From an uncultured Mycoplasmatota bacterium (lineage in GTDB: Bacteria > Bacillota_I > Bacilli_A > Izemoplasmatales > Izemoplasmataceae), in contig CAJXNT010000004.1 in the NCBI GenBank assembly GCA_913057225.1, forward strand, positions 1 to 64,000: a stretch of 64,000 nt of DNA, written 5' to 3'. The notes beneath the pieces were generated by a model. The model did no database searches, was not told where the DNA came from, and was given only the letters and a program-made list of their open reading frames with translations. The position numbers and the translations under genes were made by a program. Of this stretch, positions 8,757 to 17,044 are shown piece after piece (position 1 is the stretch's first letter; every line of letters begins with the position of its first letter).

Positions 8757-9611
8757 GTCCAATTGAAGCGATATGGGCGGGTCCAGATCTAACAGTTGTA
8801 ACTGATACGTTCCACCGTCTTGCGTGATGGTAAAGTCGGATGCTTCTAAAGTTGGCAGCATGAATTGATTGGGATAGACGCCGCTCCCCACCTCTCTTAC
8901 AAACCCCCAGCGAACGTTTTGATACACGTCGACCCGTAAGCTCGAATCGATAAAGACTGATTCTAAGGAAGCGCTCACGGTGAGGGTGTCATTGGGGACG
9001 CCGCCATAAAGCTCAAGCGTTTGATCATTAGAAGCGAACGGAAATATTTGAGACGCCCCCAGCACGGTCAAAAGCGCAATGAATAAGATCGGGATCACGA
9101 GGCTCACAAGCGCGATCACACGCGGCATATAAACATCATTAAACACGTAGAGGATTGCGAGGGCGGAATAAAGCCCAATCAATATCCCATAAAAAAGACT
9201 GGGTACGACCCACGTGATGATGACGCCCCCAAAAAAGAGCGTCAACCCGGCCCACAATACCCGGCGTCTTCGAATGGATTTAAATCCCGCCAGGGTGATT
9301 AATAGGGCGTAAGGGATGATGATCCAAAGCCGGTTCAGCGTGACGCCTGAAAAAACGATGAGGCCCGTAAACGCAATATTCAAGGCCATAAAAATGAATG
9401 CCGGGTGAAGCTTGGGACTGATTTTGAACCACAGGGTGGCTAAGATTCCAAAAAGGAGGATAAAAAGCCCCCACGTGATGAGCCTATGCACACTTAAAAG
9501 TGGCGCATAATACCACCCAATGCGGGCCATACCTAAAAAGACCATTAAAAGTAAACTGGTGATGACTCCAAGTATAATCCAGATTTTTTCTTGCTGTAAG
9601 AATGTCTTCAT
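8754..9611 (-). CDS. Hypothetical polytopic membrane protein with extracytoplasmic C-terminal domain
   Basis: 285 residues: seven or eight hydrophobic helices up to about residue 205, followed by a hydrophilic beta-rich region of about 80 residues that probably faces outside. I recognise no family. It lies between a bidirectional terminator and a separate upstream gene. Its upstream region (9619-9646) carries the same spaced motif as the upstream region of the next gene on this strand. The start at ATG 9611 lacks a strong ribosome site (only GAAAGAG nearby). Confidence 0.65.
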   Translation of the reverse strand: MKTFLQQEKIWIILGVITSLLLMVFLGMARIGWYYAPLLSVHRLITWGLFILLFGILATLWFKISPKLHPAFIFMALNIAFTGLIVFSGVTLNRLWIIIPYALLITLAGFKSIRRRRVLWAGLTLFFGGVIITWVVPSLFYGILIGLYSALAILYVFNDVYMPRVIALVSLVIPILFIALLTVLGASQIFPFASNDQTLELYGGVPNDTLTVSASLESVFIDSSLRVDVYQNVRWGFVREVGSGVYPNQFMLPTLEASDFTITQDGGTYQLQLLDLDPPISLQLD

Positions 9612-9618
9612 ATGACTC

Positions 9619-9646
9619 TTTCATGTAGGAGTGATCGTTAAATATA
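9619..9646 (-). promoter_or_regulatory. Copy 1 of a shared upstream motif (TATATTTAACG-N8-TACATGAAA)
   Basis: On the minus strand this stretch reads TATATTTAACG, eight variable bases, TACATGAAA. The same 20 fixed bases with identical spacing occur at 10463-10490 ahead of the neighbouring minus-strand gene. TATATT could serve as a -10 element; whether the motif is a promoter or an operator cannot be decided by eye. Confidence 0.45.
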
Positions 9647-9652
9647 TATGAA

Positions 9653-9674
9653 AATAAGACCCAAAGGTCTTATT
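9653..9674 (-). terminator. Intrinsic terminator of the reductase gene
   Basis: A 9-bp stem AATAAGACC/GGTCTTATT with a CAAA-type loop lies just after the minus-strand gene ending at 9680. The lower arm runs into TTTTCATA on the minus strand. Confidence 0.7.
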
Positions 9675-9679
9675 CATCA

Positions 9680-10444
9680 TTATTTATTAGGGTGTTGATA
9701 CTCCACCCCTTGTTCAGAAAGCGGGGTGAGTTTTATTTTTGTGTTATCGAGCATTTCATTTTTCGCAATGGTTCTCGGGGGATCTAAGACAATCCAATCA
9801 TGACCCATTTTATGTTTGATGTGATAGACAATGTCATAGAGGCTAAACCAGTCGGACGCATTCAGATGATAAAGTCCCGGGGCGTAATGTTCCACGAGAT
9901 CAATGAGGGCATCCGCGGTGTCTTCCACAAACATGGCGGAGACGAAATGATTTTTCGAAACACTGATTTTTCCGCGTTTATCCATTTGCGATTTGATGAA
10001 ATAAAGCACGCCGTAGTTTTCGGGTTGTTTGGTGATTTGCCAAGCCAGACGGGCCACATATGCGTTGGGGTTTGTTTCAAAGGACACTTTCTCGAGTTCT
10101 TGTTTGGTTCTTGCAAGTTCATCCGTACCATCGGGGGTGTCATACACGGTGAAAGGGCCTTTAACTTTTTTTCCTTTGAACACTTTATACGTGGACGTGA
10201 ACACGTAGGCGACCCGGTTTTCATAGGCCCACGCGGCCAGTGCGCGGGTGAACGGAACTTCGCCTTTGGCCAGATGCATGATGGCATCGGGTTGGTGGGA
10301 CTCTAAAAAGTCACGCACGAGGGTTTCGTTATTGACATCAAAGGCATCGTGCACGAGCGGCACGACTTCATGGTTTTTCATTTTTAAACGAGTCACCAAG
10401 ACGCTGCCCACAACGCCTCTGGACCCAGTCACAACAACTTTCAT
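9680..10444 (-). CDS. NAD(P)-dependent sugar-nucleotide reductase, RmlD-like
   Basis: 254-residue extended short-chain dehydrogenase/reductase. The N-terminal Rossmann motif is GSRGVVG after a beta-strand (MKVVVTG). The catalytic region reads FTSTYKVFKGKK, matching the Ser/Thr and Tyr-x-x-x-Lys of dTDP-4-dehydrorhamnose reductase-like proteins. The substrate is not identifiable; no rml or other nucleotide-sugar genes are next to it. The start is supported by AGGAGG seven bases upstream on the minus strand. It has its own terminator and so is probably monocistronic. Confidence 0.75.
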   Translation of the reverse strand: MKVVVTGSRGVVGSVLVTRLKMKNHEVVPLVHDAFDVNNETLVRDFLESHQPDAIMHLAKGEVPFTRALAAWAYENRVAYVFTSTYKVFKGKKVKGPFTVYDTPDGTDELARTKQELEKVSFETNPNAYVARLAWQITKQPENYGVLYFIKSQMDKRGKISVSKNHFVSAMFVEDTADALIDLVEHYAPGLYHLNASDWFSLYDIVYHIKHKMGHDWIVLDPPRTIAKNEMLDNTKIKLTPLSEQGVEYQHPNK

Positions 10445-10462
10445 TCAGGCCTCCTGTGGTCA

Positions 10463-10490
10463 TTTCATGTAAGCATAACCGTTAAATATA
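10463..10490 (-). promoter_or_regulatory. Copy 2 of a shared upstream motif (TATATTTAACG-N8-TACATGAAA)
   Basis: Same fixed bases and spacing as 9619-9646, here 19 nt ahead of the RmlD-like gene's start codon. The N8 bases differ, arguing against a simple recent duplication. Confidence 0.45.
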
Positions 10491-10543
10491 GTGTAACAAA
10501 CATGCTACACTAACACACACAGAATGCTACTTGGAAGGTGACC

Positions 10544-11443
10544 ATGAAAAAAGGATTAGGCGGGCTCATCTTGGCGGTGATGCTGCTAGTGCTTGCCGCC
10601 TGCGGTGGAACTGAAGAAGCACCGTTAGTGCCCCTTCCGCCCACCAATGAAATACAAACCATCATGCACGATGAACGCGAACGCGAATATCAACTGTACA
10701 TTCCGGAAGGATCGTTTGAAGGCGCGCCCCTTTTAATCATGATGCACGGGTATACCTCCTCGCATCTCAATCTCAAACAACAATCTCAGATGGATGCGGT
10801 GGCGCAAGAACACGGATTTGTGGTTGCGTATCTACTCGGGACTGAGACCATAGGCGGCCCCCATTGGAATGCCGACTTGACCTTATCCACCGTCGATGAT
10901 ATCGGATTTGTCAGGACGGTCATCGATCACCTGACCAGCACGTATAATCTCTCCGAAGAGAATGTCTTCGGCAGTGGGTTTTCCAATGGGGCGTTTATGA
11001 CTTATACCATTGCCTGTCAAGCTCCTAATTTGTTTAAAGCCATTGCGCCGGTGGCCGGGTTAATGAGCGGGGCCACCTACGAATCGTGTGAAAATCCAGA
11101 GCCCATGAACATCTTGCACATCCATGGGACGGGGGATTTGGTCGTTCCCATCGATGGCACGATGACGTTGCTGGGTGGCTTTGGCGGGGGACCCGATGTG
11201 GAAGGGCACTTCGAGTTCTGGCAATCAGCCATCAATGGAAATCCCGCTCAAACCAGCACCCCGATGGATGGCATCACCGTCGTTGAATCCATAAATGATA
11301 CTGGGATGAAGGTGAAACATATGTACATCGATGATTTTCCGCACGTTTGGCCGTTAAGCCCCAACCCAAATGAACTGGGCATGGATCCAGGCATTCATGC
11401 CAGCGAGGAAATCTGGGCATTTTTCTCTAGTTTTATTTCCTAA
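10544..11443 (+). CDS. Secreted lipoprotein esterase of the LpqC/PHB-depolymerase-like family
   Basis: 299 residues. The signal peptide ends in the lipobox LAACGG, so the enzyme is displayed outside the cell. The alpha/beta-hydrolase core carries the oxyanion-side HGYTSSHLN, the nucleophile elbow GFSNG (Ser) in GSGFSNGAFMTYTIAC, the HIHGTGDLVVP strand, and a C-terminal HVWP with the likely catalytic His. This layout is typical of LpqC/feruloyl-esterase (CE1)-like proteins. Likely substrates are esters of polysaccharides or polyesters; the exact one is unknown. ATG 10544 is preferred over GTG 10538 because GGAAGGTG lies directly ahead of it. A hairpin terminator follows. Confidence 0.8.
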   Translation: MKKGLGGLILAVMLLVLAACGGTEEAPLVPLPPTNEIQTIMHDEREREYQLYIPEGSFEGAPLLIMMHGYTSSHLNLKQQSQMDAVAQEHGFVVAYLLGTETIGGPHWNADLTLSTVDDIGFVRTVIDHLTSTYNLSEENVFGSGFSNGAFMTYTIACQAPNLFKAIAPVAGLMSGATYESCENPEPMNILHIHGTGDLVVPIDGTMTLLGGFGGGPDVEGHFEFWQSAINGNPAQTSTPMDGITVVESINDTGMKVKHMYIDDFPHVWPLSPNPNELGMDPGIHASEEIWAFFSSFIS

Positions 11444-11446
11444 AAT

Positions 11447-11472
11447 AAAAACGCGTCTTGAAGACGCGTTTT
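11447..11472. terminator. Intrinsic terminator between convergent genes
   Basis: The palindrome AAACGCGTCTT/AAGACGCGTTT is flanked by A-run and T-run, suited to stop both the esterase and the convergent PepSY-like gene. Confidence 0.8.
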
Positions 11473-11481
11473 TTGGTTGCA

Positions 11482-12537
11482 TCAGTCCACATCAATGTCG
11501 ATCAGGGTGCCATCGTTTCTGAAGGTGAGTTCGAGACGGTTGGCGAGGGTGACTTCGTAGAGGCCATCATCAAATTCCGCCCGTTGGATGGTTTCATTTG
11601 GGTAGTTGGCGCTGATGTAATTCAAGATGACTTCGGGGAGGGTGCTGGCATCGATGGTGTCATTCCAATCGTTCCAGTCATCCCAACGGTCGGGTTCATC
11701 CCGGTCGACTTCAATGGTTCCGTCAAAGTCATAGTCCACTTCAACCCCACCGGTGAGATAAATATCGTATCCATCTGAATCTTGTTCGACCAATAAGATT
11801 TCTTCATTGGGGAATTCACTTGCGATGAAGGTGAGGGCCGCTTCTGGCAAGACGGATGCGTCGACCACGACATCGTCGGATTCCTCATGATCATCCTCGT
11901 AGGCATCATCATAAGCGTCATCGTCATAAGATTCATCCTCGTAGGCATCGTCGTCATAAGCGTCATTTTCCGAATCACGGTCCAGATCAATATCCCCGTC
12001 ATCGTCGAAGTCAATGTTGAGGCCTGAACTTAAGTAGACATCATAGCCATCCTCGACGCGCTCGGCACGAACCACGGGATCATTGGGATATTCTCGGCTT
12101 AAGTAATCTTGGATGGAGGTAGGAAGGTCGCTGGGAGAAACAGGATTCCACGTGGTGGCACTTTCTGTCCAATTTTCTGCGGTGGATGCACTGGTGGCAT
12201 CGGCACTGGGTTCGGTTTGAATGGGCGCCGTCGACTGGGGTGCGATGGATGCGTATTCATAGCTGATGAAATCCACGGTCTCATTAAATCTAAAATCAAT
12301 GACGGCACCATTATCGAGATACGCTTCATATCCATTGAGTTCTAAGTCGACATTGATCACTTGAGCGCCTGGGTACTGTTCTTCAATGAATCGTTGTGAG
12401 CTGATGGGTAACCGGTTCATCTGGGTGGGGGCATTAAACTGTAACACTTCGCGTGGGGCCCGAGCGGCAATGGTGACCCCGGTTCCAACGAGGGCCAGGG
12501 TAAGAACGCCTAACGTAATTAAAATGGGTTTTTTCAT
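11482..12537 (-). CDS. Membrane-anchored PepSY-like protein with four repeats and an acidic linker
   Basis: 351 residues. An N-terminal signal-anchor helix precedes four copies of a ~55-residue PepSY-like module: L-P-x-x-(x)-x-x-(F/Y)-I/L ... (Y/F)P, then GYxVYL and an acidic end (DFDDDGDI, DYDFDG, FRNDG). Modules lie at about residues 40-95, 130-180, 225-280 and 295-350. Between modules 2 and 3 is a highly acidic spacer with repeated DDAY/EDESY units that could bind cations. Such secreted PepSY-like proteins are often found beside two-component systems; here the gene is divergent from an OmpR-type regulator and kinase and follows a tiny membrane-protein gene. Start supported by AAGGAG. Confidence 0.78.
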   Translation of the reverse strand: MKKPILITLGVLTLALVGTGVTIAARAPREVLQFNAPTQMNRLPISSQRFIEEQYPGAQVINVDLELNGYEAYLDNGAVIDFRFNETVDFISYEYASIAPQSTAPIQTEPSADATSASTAENWTESATTWNPVSPSDLPTSIQDYLSREYPNDPVVRAERVEDGYDVYLSSGLNIDFDDDGDIDLDRDSENDAYDDDAYEDESYDDDAYDDAYEDDHEESDDVVVDASVLPEAALTFIASEFPNEEILLVEQDSDGYDIYLTGGVEVDYDFDGTIEVDRDEPDRWDDWNDWNDTIDASTLPEVILNYISANYPNETIQRAEFDDGLYEVTLANRLELTFRNDGTLIDIDVD

Positions 12538-12561
12538 GATTATTCTCCTTCTTTTTTGGGG

Positions 12562-12657
12562 TTAATCAAAAATGATATATGCTAAGGCAAGAACGGTGAT
12601 CGATATCAAAGCGAATTTGATGAGCCAATCTTGATGCTTCTGCCAGAAATCATTCAT
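12562..12657 (-). CDS. Small membrane protein (31 aa)
   Basis: A short frame begins at ATG 12657, seven bases after a perfect AGGAGG (12665-12670 on the minus strand), and ends at TAA 12562-12564. The peptide begins MNDFWQKHQDW and continues as one hydrophobic helix (LIKFALISITVLALAYIIF). It lies 24 nt ahead of the PepSY-like gene on the same strand, so the two probably form a transcript divergent from the two-component genes. Its placement suggests a small accessory or sensor-interacting membrane peptide; no function is known to me. Confidence 0.7.
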   Translation of the reverse strand: MNDFWQKHQDWLIKFALISITVLALAYIIFD

Positions 12658-12775
12658 GAGCCAACCTCCTGGGTTTGATGCTTCCACTTTAGCGAGCTTA
12701 AATGAAAAGAAGATTAAAAAAGGTCATTTCATCTAATTTTAATGTTCCCGCTTACAATAGAACCTGAGGTGAACT

Positions 12776-13450
12776 ATGCGTATATTAATCGCTGAAGATC
12801 AATTTCAACTGAGAGAACTGTTGCAAGAACGACTGGAAAAAGCCGGGCATAAAGTGGATGCGGCCGGGGATGGAGAAGATGCCATTGCGTATTTAGAGAC
12901 GGGTCCTTATGATGTGGTGGTCTTAGACATCATGATGCCAAAAATCGATGGCCATGGGGTGTTGCGCTGGATGCGTGAGAGCTCCATGGCGACCCCGGTC
13001 TTATTTTTAACGGCCAAAGATGCGGTGAAAGATCGCGTGGAAGGCTTACATCTGGGCGCCGATGATTATCTCATTAAGCCCTTTTCATTTGAAGAGCTCC
13101 TCGCCCGCATTCATGTCTTGACGCGCCGCAAAACGGCTGAAATTCAAGACGTCCTCACGGCCGGTCCATTGACCCTGAACCGCGCCACGCAAATCGTCAA
13201 ACGCGAAGACACCGTCATTGAACTCACGAAAAAAGAATATTTAATCTTAGAAACGCTGCTCTTAAATAAAGGGCAAACCATCAGCCGCGAGCGACTTGAA
13301 ATGGCCTCCAGTAATTATGATTACGAAGGCTATTCCAACGTGATTGATGTTTACATTCGCTTTCTCAGAAAAAAAATCGATGAAGGGCATGACGATAAGC
13401 TGATTGAAACCGTTCGTGGATTTGGTTATCGTCTGAAAGCAGACGCATGA
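12776..13450 (+). CDS. OmpR-family response regulator
   Basis: 224 residues. Receiver domain with acidic pair Glu7/Asp8, phospho-acceptor Asp51 (VVVLDIMMP), the switch Thr in LFLTAKD and the conserved Lys in YLIKPFSF. The C-terminal winged-helix DNA-binding domain (~125-224) ends in DKLIETVRGFGYRLKA. The stop overlaps the kinase start (ATGA). A -10-like TTACAAT at about 12750 precedes a GAGGTGA ribosome site. The divergent PepSY-like gene pair is the obvious candidate target. Confidence 0.93.
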   Translation: MRILIAEDQFQLRELLQERLEKAGHKVDAAGDGEDAIAYLETGPYDVVVLDIMMPKIDGHGVLRWMRESSMATPVLFLTAKDAVKDRVEGLHLGADDYLIKPFSFEELLARIHVLTRRKTAEIQDVLTAGPLTLNRATQIVKREDTVIELTKKEYLILETLLLNKGQTISRERLEMASSNYDYEGYSNVIDVYIRFLRKKIDEGHDDKLIETVRGFGYRLKADA

Positions 13451-14793
13451 AATCGATGTCTTTAAGAAAAAAACTTATTTTATGGTACTCCCTGTTTTTC
13501 TTGGGGCTGATCATCACGAATTTAGTGATTGTCTTTTTAGCGTCTGACACGGTCATTTCTGAAAACGCCCGAGAAGAAATCCAAGAGACCTCCGAAGATG
13601 TGGCGGAAACCTTAGACATTGTGAATGGGATCGTTTATTACGACTTTGAAGAGGGGGAGCGGTTCATCTATTTTGAAGATGGCATCGCCTTTGTGCTTTA
13701 TCTCAACGGGCAATTTTATGAAGGCCAATACCCCGCAAATCTGCCCGATGATTTCCCCATTCAAGCGTATCTCACCCAGACCTATGACACGCCCACAAGC
13801 ACCTGGTTTATCTATGATTTACCCCTTCAAGACGGATATACGTTAAGGGCTTTTTATAACTACCAAGGCGGCGTATCCGTGTATGACGATTTCTTGAGAG
13901 TCTTAGCGATTGTGGCGCCCATTTTATTGGGGATATCGACCCTCGGTGGCTTGGTCATCATCCAGCGCACCCTGAAACCCGTCCAAGCCATGGCAAAAAC
14001 GGCCAAAACCATTCAAAGCACCGAAAATTTCCAATTGCGGTTGGATGAACCTAAAACGCACGATGAGATTGACACCTTGGCCAAAACCTTGAATCAAATG
14101 CTGGAAAAAGTGGAAGCCAGTCTCGAGCGTGAGCGCGAATTTTCGGCCAATGTCTCCCATGAACTGAGAACCCCTCTCGCCGTGATTCAAGCGCAAACCG
14201 AATATCTTGAAAGTAAACTCAATGATTCCGCCTATCAAAAAGATTTTGAAACCATTCATCATCAGCTGACGCACATGCAGTCACTCATCGATCAGATGCT
14301 GGAACTGGCGCGGATGAACGCCACGACCCAGGTGCCGTTAGAATCTGTGGATATCATTCCCTTATTAACCTCGATCCGTGAAGATTTTATGCCGATGGCT
14401 CAAAGTAAATCCATCCAATTAACCGGGCCCCAAACCTCAAATCAAGTCCAAATTCATACCCACGTGACCTTTTTCATTCGCAGTCTGTCAAATCTCTTAG
14501 AAAATGCCCTCAAATTTACGCCCGAAAACGGCACCGTCACCCTCGATGTCACGCGTCATCCCAAGCGCGTCGACATCACCGTGACCGATACCGGCATCGG
14601 CATTGCAGCTGACGAGCAAGACAAGATATTCGAAGCCTTATATCAAGTGGATGCCGCCCGTTCCGATGCGCAAAGTGGCATTGGCTTAGGCCTCGCCCTC
14701 ACCAAACAAATGATCAAACAATGCGGCGGCTCGATCGCCTTAAAGAGCACGCCGAATGTGGGGACCACATTCACCGTTTCATTCCCCGTTTAA
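13447..14793 (+). CDS. Sensor histidine kinase
   Basis: 448-residue membrane kinase. A first transmembrane helix (residues ~10-32) and a second (~153-175) bracket an extracellular sensor domain of about 120 residues. HAMP, then the dimerisation box FSANVSHELRTPLAV with phospho-accepting His238, the N box (LSNLLENALKFT), G1 (DTGIGI) and G2 (GIGLGLALT) follow. It is coupled to the response regulator by a 4-nt overlap. The stimulus is unknown; the acidic sensor domain and the acidic PepSY-like neighbour make cations or envelope stress reasonable guesses. Confidence 0.93.
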   Translation: MKSMSLRKKLILWYSLFFLGLIITNLVIVFLASDTVISENAREEIQETSEDVAETLDIVNGIVYYDFEEGERFIYFEDGIAFVLYLNGQFYEGQYPANLPDDFPIQAYLTQTYDTPTSTWFIYDLPLQDGYTLRAFYNYQGGVSVYDDFLRVLAIVAPILLGISTLGGLVIIQRTLKPVQAMAKTAKTIQSTENFQLRLDEPKTHDEIDTLAKTLNQMLEKVEASLEREREFSANVSHELRTPLAVIQAQTEYLESKLNDSAYQKDFETIHHQLTHMQSLIDQMLELARMNATTQVPLESVDIIPLLTSIREDFMPMAQSKSIQLTGPQTSNQVQIHTHVTFFIRSLSNLLENALKFTPENGTVTLDVTRHPKRVDITVTDTGIGIAADEQDKIFEALYQVDAARSDAQSGIGLGLALTKQMIKQCGGSIALKSTPNVGTTFTVSFPV

Positions 14794-14876
14794 CCCGTAA
14801 GCATATTTCCTTTTGTTTAGGTCACTTAACGTTAAAATAATGAGTGCTGAGACATCAAAAATACAGGAGGACATTC

Positions 14877-15407
14877 ATGTTAAAGATTGGAATTATTGTG
14901 GGCAGTACCCGCGAAGGCCGCGTATCGCCACAAGTGGCGGAATGGGTCTTAAAAAACGGAGAATCACGCGATGACATCGCGTTTGAAATCGTCGATATCA
15001 AAGACTATGACCTTCCCTTTTTAGGCACCGCCGATGCTCCTGGCATCGCAAAATGGAAAGAAAAAATTGATTCGTTGGATGGGTTTGTATTCGTCACTGG
15101 GGAGTACAACCACTCCATCCCAGCCGCACTCAAAAACGCCCTCGACCTTGCCAAAGAAGAGTGGGCCAACAAGCCCGCCGGCATTGTCAGCTATGGCTCG
15201 TTAGGCGGCGCGCGCGCCACCGAACATTTAAGAGGCATTGTCAGTGAACTTCAAATGGCCGATGTGAGAAGTCACACCGCGATGAGCATGTTCACCGATT
15301 TTGAGAAATGGTCCGTCTTTAAACCCGCGGACATGCACCTCGCCAATTTGACCACGATGTTTGACCAAGTGGCCAAATGGGGTAAAGCACTAAAAACCAT
15401 CCGATAG
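14877..15407 (+). CDS. NAD(P)H-dependent FMN reductase family flavoprotein
   Basis: 176-residue flavodoxin-fold reductase. GSTREGRVSPQVAEW near the N-terminus binds the FMN phosphate, and VTGEYNHSIPAALKNALD at about 75-92 is the hallmark of the NADPH-dependent FMN reductase/azoreductase family. Such enzymes reduce FMN, quinones or azo dyes in the cytoplasm. ATG 14877 follows AGGAGG and gives the normal family start; an in-frame upstream extension from 14844 is unlikely. The palindrome TTAACGTTAA at about 14826 overlaps a possible promoter. Monocistronic, with a strong terminator. Confidence 0.87.
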   Translation: MLKIGIIVGSTREGRVSPQVAEWVLKNGESRDDIAFEIVDIKDYDLPFLGTADAPGIAKWKEKIDSLDGFVFVTGEYNHSIPAALKNALDLAKEEWANKPAGIVSYGSLGGARATEHLRGIVSELQMADVRSHTAMSMFTDFEKWSVFKPADMHLANLTTMFDQVAKWGKALKTIR

Positions 15408-15408
15408 T

Positions 15409-15448
15409 AAAAAAAGATGATCAATTCACCATTGATCATCTTTTTTTT
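15409..15448 (+). terminator. Intrinsic terminator of the FMN reductase gene
   Basis: GATGATCAAT (15416-15425) pairs with ATTGATCATC (15431-15440), with a long T-run after. Confidence 0.9.
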
Positions 15449-15516
15449 GGCTCATAAGGAGTCATCAGGATTAAGCATCTATATTTCACTGACCTTAGGG
15501 GGAGGTCAGAAAAATA

Positions 15517-15780
15517 TCAGTCAATAAGGTCATGTTGTTTCATAATGGTTTCCAGCGACGTGAAAATCGCTTCGGCATCTTCCGCGTCAATTTCGATGGT
15601 GAACGTTTCTGCGTGCGGAACGCCCAAACTCATGGCCATCATCATGGAATGAAGCGGCACTTTCTTCGTTTTGTATCCGATGTGAATGGGGACGTCATAG
15701 TTCGCCACGTGATTCACCATCACGGAAAGTGGCCGAGCATGCAGGCCTGCCTCATCTTTCACGGTATATTCACGCAACAT
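15517..15780 (-). CDS. ptsH: HPr phosphocarrier protein
   Basis: 87-residue PTS phosphocarrier. The catalytic loop EAGLHARPLSV contains the PEP-dependent phosphorylation site His14, and VPLHSMMMAMSLG carries Ser45, equivalent to the HPrK-dependent Ser46 of Bacillota. Its start overlaps the end of the dehydrogenase gene by 11 nt, so it is the last gene of the mannitol cluster rather than part of a ptsHI operon; it may be a dedicated second HPr. The start at ATG 15780 is preceded by TTGGAG. A GGTCAG-type inverted repeat lies at about 15489-15509 after it. Confidence 0.9.
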   Translation of the reverse strand: MLREYTVKDEAGLHARPLSVMVNHVANYDVPIHIGYKTKKVPLHSMMMAMSLGVPHAETFTIEIDAEDAEAIFTSLETIMKQHDLID

Positions 15781-17044
15781 CGGGATCTCCAATGATTTCT
15801 TTAAGGAGGTAATCCTCCGCTTCTTTCGTCCAAAGATTGTTATGGGCATGCACGATGCCCCCGAGTGTTTCGTACTTTGGATTGAGGGATTTTAGAGAGG
15901 CGAGGTCATCAATGGGCGTTAATGGCATGTCGTGATGCACATAAATCATCTTTTTACCGCCGGGAATCTCGGGATATTTAAGCACGGTGTCGACCACGGA
16001 ATCAAGACCGCCAATGTGGGTAATCATCAATCCGGGTTGAATGCGCTTCGCAGCGGTGAGTTCTAAGGATTCGATCATGTCATCGGTATTTCCGCCGGTC
16101 GATCCCATGACTTTCGTGGCCGCATAGTGGACGTTATAAAGATTCAGTTCTGCGGTGAATTCGGTGTCGGTGGGACCGGCAAAAAAGTTCAGCGTCCCAT
16201 CTTTTCCAAGAAGGCGATCGCCTTGTTCCACGAGTGGTTTGATGGGCGCAAAAACAAACACATCGTCATAGCCTTGTCCCGCGTTGAGAGATTTCATATG
16301 CGCTTCAAAATCCTCGTAGTCACGGGGATTGACATAATGCAAGGTGATGCCGTGTTTTTTGGCTTCGGCCTTGGAGATGACCGTTTCCGCACGCGCCAAC
16401 CTCTCATTGGAAACATCACTGACCACCAGTAAAGCGGGTTTGCGGTCACGATGGATGGCGTATTCAATCGCCGCTAGCCCCATTGGACCTGCGCCGCCTA
16501 AAATCGCCACACTGCCTCTTTCTTTAATGTCCATGACATGGGTATAGGTATTGGGAATCGTATGGTAAGTTGCATGAAACGCCCCAATGACGCATGACAT
16601 GGGTTCAGCGAGTGACGCTTCAAAGAAGCTATCGCCCTCATATTTGATGAGGCAGCCGAGTTCCATCACTTCGGGGGGAATGATGGCATAGGTCATGTCC
16701 CCGCCCACATAGCGGTAAGAATACCCGGGCGAATCCATGGATCCTTTGTAATTTAACGCGGGTTGAATGGCAAACCGGTCACCCGGCGAAAATTGATCTT
16801 GCCATTTTTTTCCCACTTCTTTAATGATGCCGGAAAACTCATGGCCAATGATGACGGGATTCTCCCCCGCATCATTGGGCACGCGTTTGTGATCCGTGCC
16901 AAGGGTGGTCGCTTTATACGTGGACATACAAATCGAATCCGAAATCACCTTCACTAAAATTTCATCGTCCTTTAATGCCGGCAGCTCGAATTCATCCAAT
17001 TGCAATTGGTTAGCGCCATATAACCGTACAGCTCTGGTTTTCAT
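15770..17044 (-). CDS. Zinc-type (MDR) polyol-phosphate dehydrogenase, sorbose-1-phosphate-reductase-like
   Basis: 424-residue medium-chain dehydrogenase. Visible are ICMSTYKA (catalytic-zinc Cys position), GHEFSGIIKEVG with the zinc-binding His-Glu, and the Rossmann motif ILGGAGPMGLAAIEYA. Length and sequence style fit L-sorbose-1-phosphate reductase/hexitol-phosphate dehydrogenases rather than the unrelated long-chain MtlD. It is ATGA-coupled to the PfkB-kinase gene upstream and overlaps HPr downstream, all behind mannitol PTS genes. Oxidation of mannitol-1-phosphate at C2 would give fructose-1-phosphate for the kinase; that reaction is my inference from the gene set. Confidence 0.8.
   Translation of the reverse strand: MKTRAVRLYGANQLQLDEFELPALKDDEILVKVISDSICMSTYKATTLGTDHKRVPNDAGENPVIIGHEFSGIIKEVGKKWQDQFSPGDRFAIQPALNYKGSMDSPGYSYRYVGGDMTYAIIPPEVMELGCLIKYEGDSFFEASLAEPMSCVIGAFHATYHTIPNTYTHVMDIKERGSVAILGGAGPMGLAAIEYAIHRDRKPALLVVSDVSNERLARAETVISKAEAKKHGITLHYVNPRDYEDFEAHMKSLNAGQGYDDVFVFAPIKPLVEQGDRLLGKDGTLNFFAGPTDTEFTAELNLYNVHYAATKVMGSTGGNTDDMIESLELTAAKRIQPGLMITHIGGLDSVVDTVLKYPEIPGGKKMIYVHHDMPLTPIDDLASLKSLNPKYETLGGIVHAHNNLWTKEAEDYLLKEIIGDPDVA

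Noticed and set aside
5998-9775. Shared 15-mer TTTTTCGCAATGGTT at about 5998 and 9759
   Set aside because: One copy lies in the fossil fragment, the other in the coding sequence of the reductase; one or two 15-base matches are expected by chance in 64 kb.
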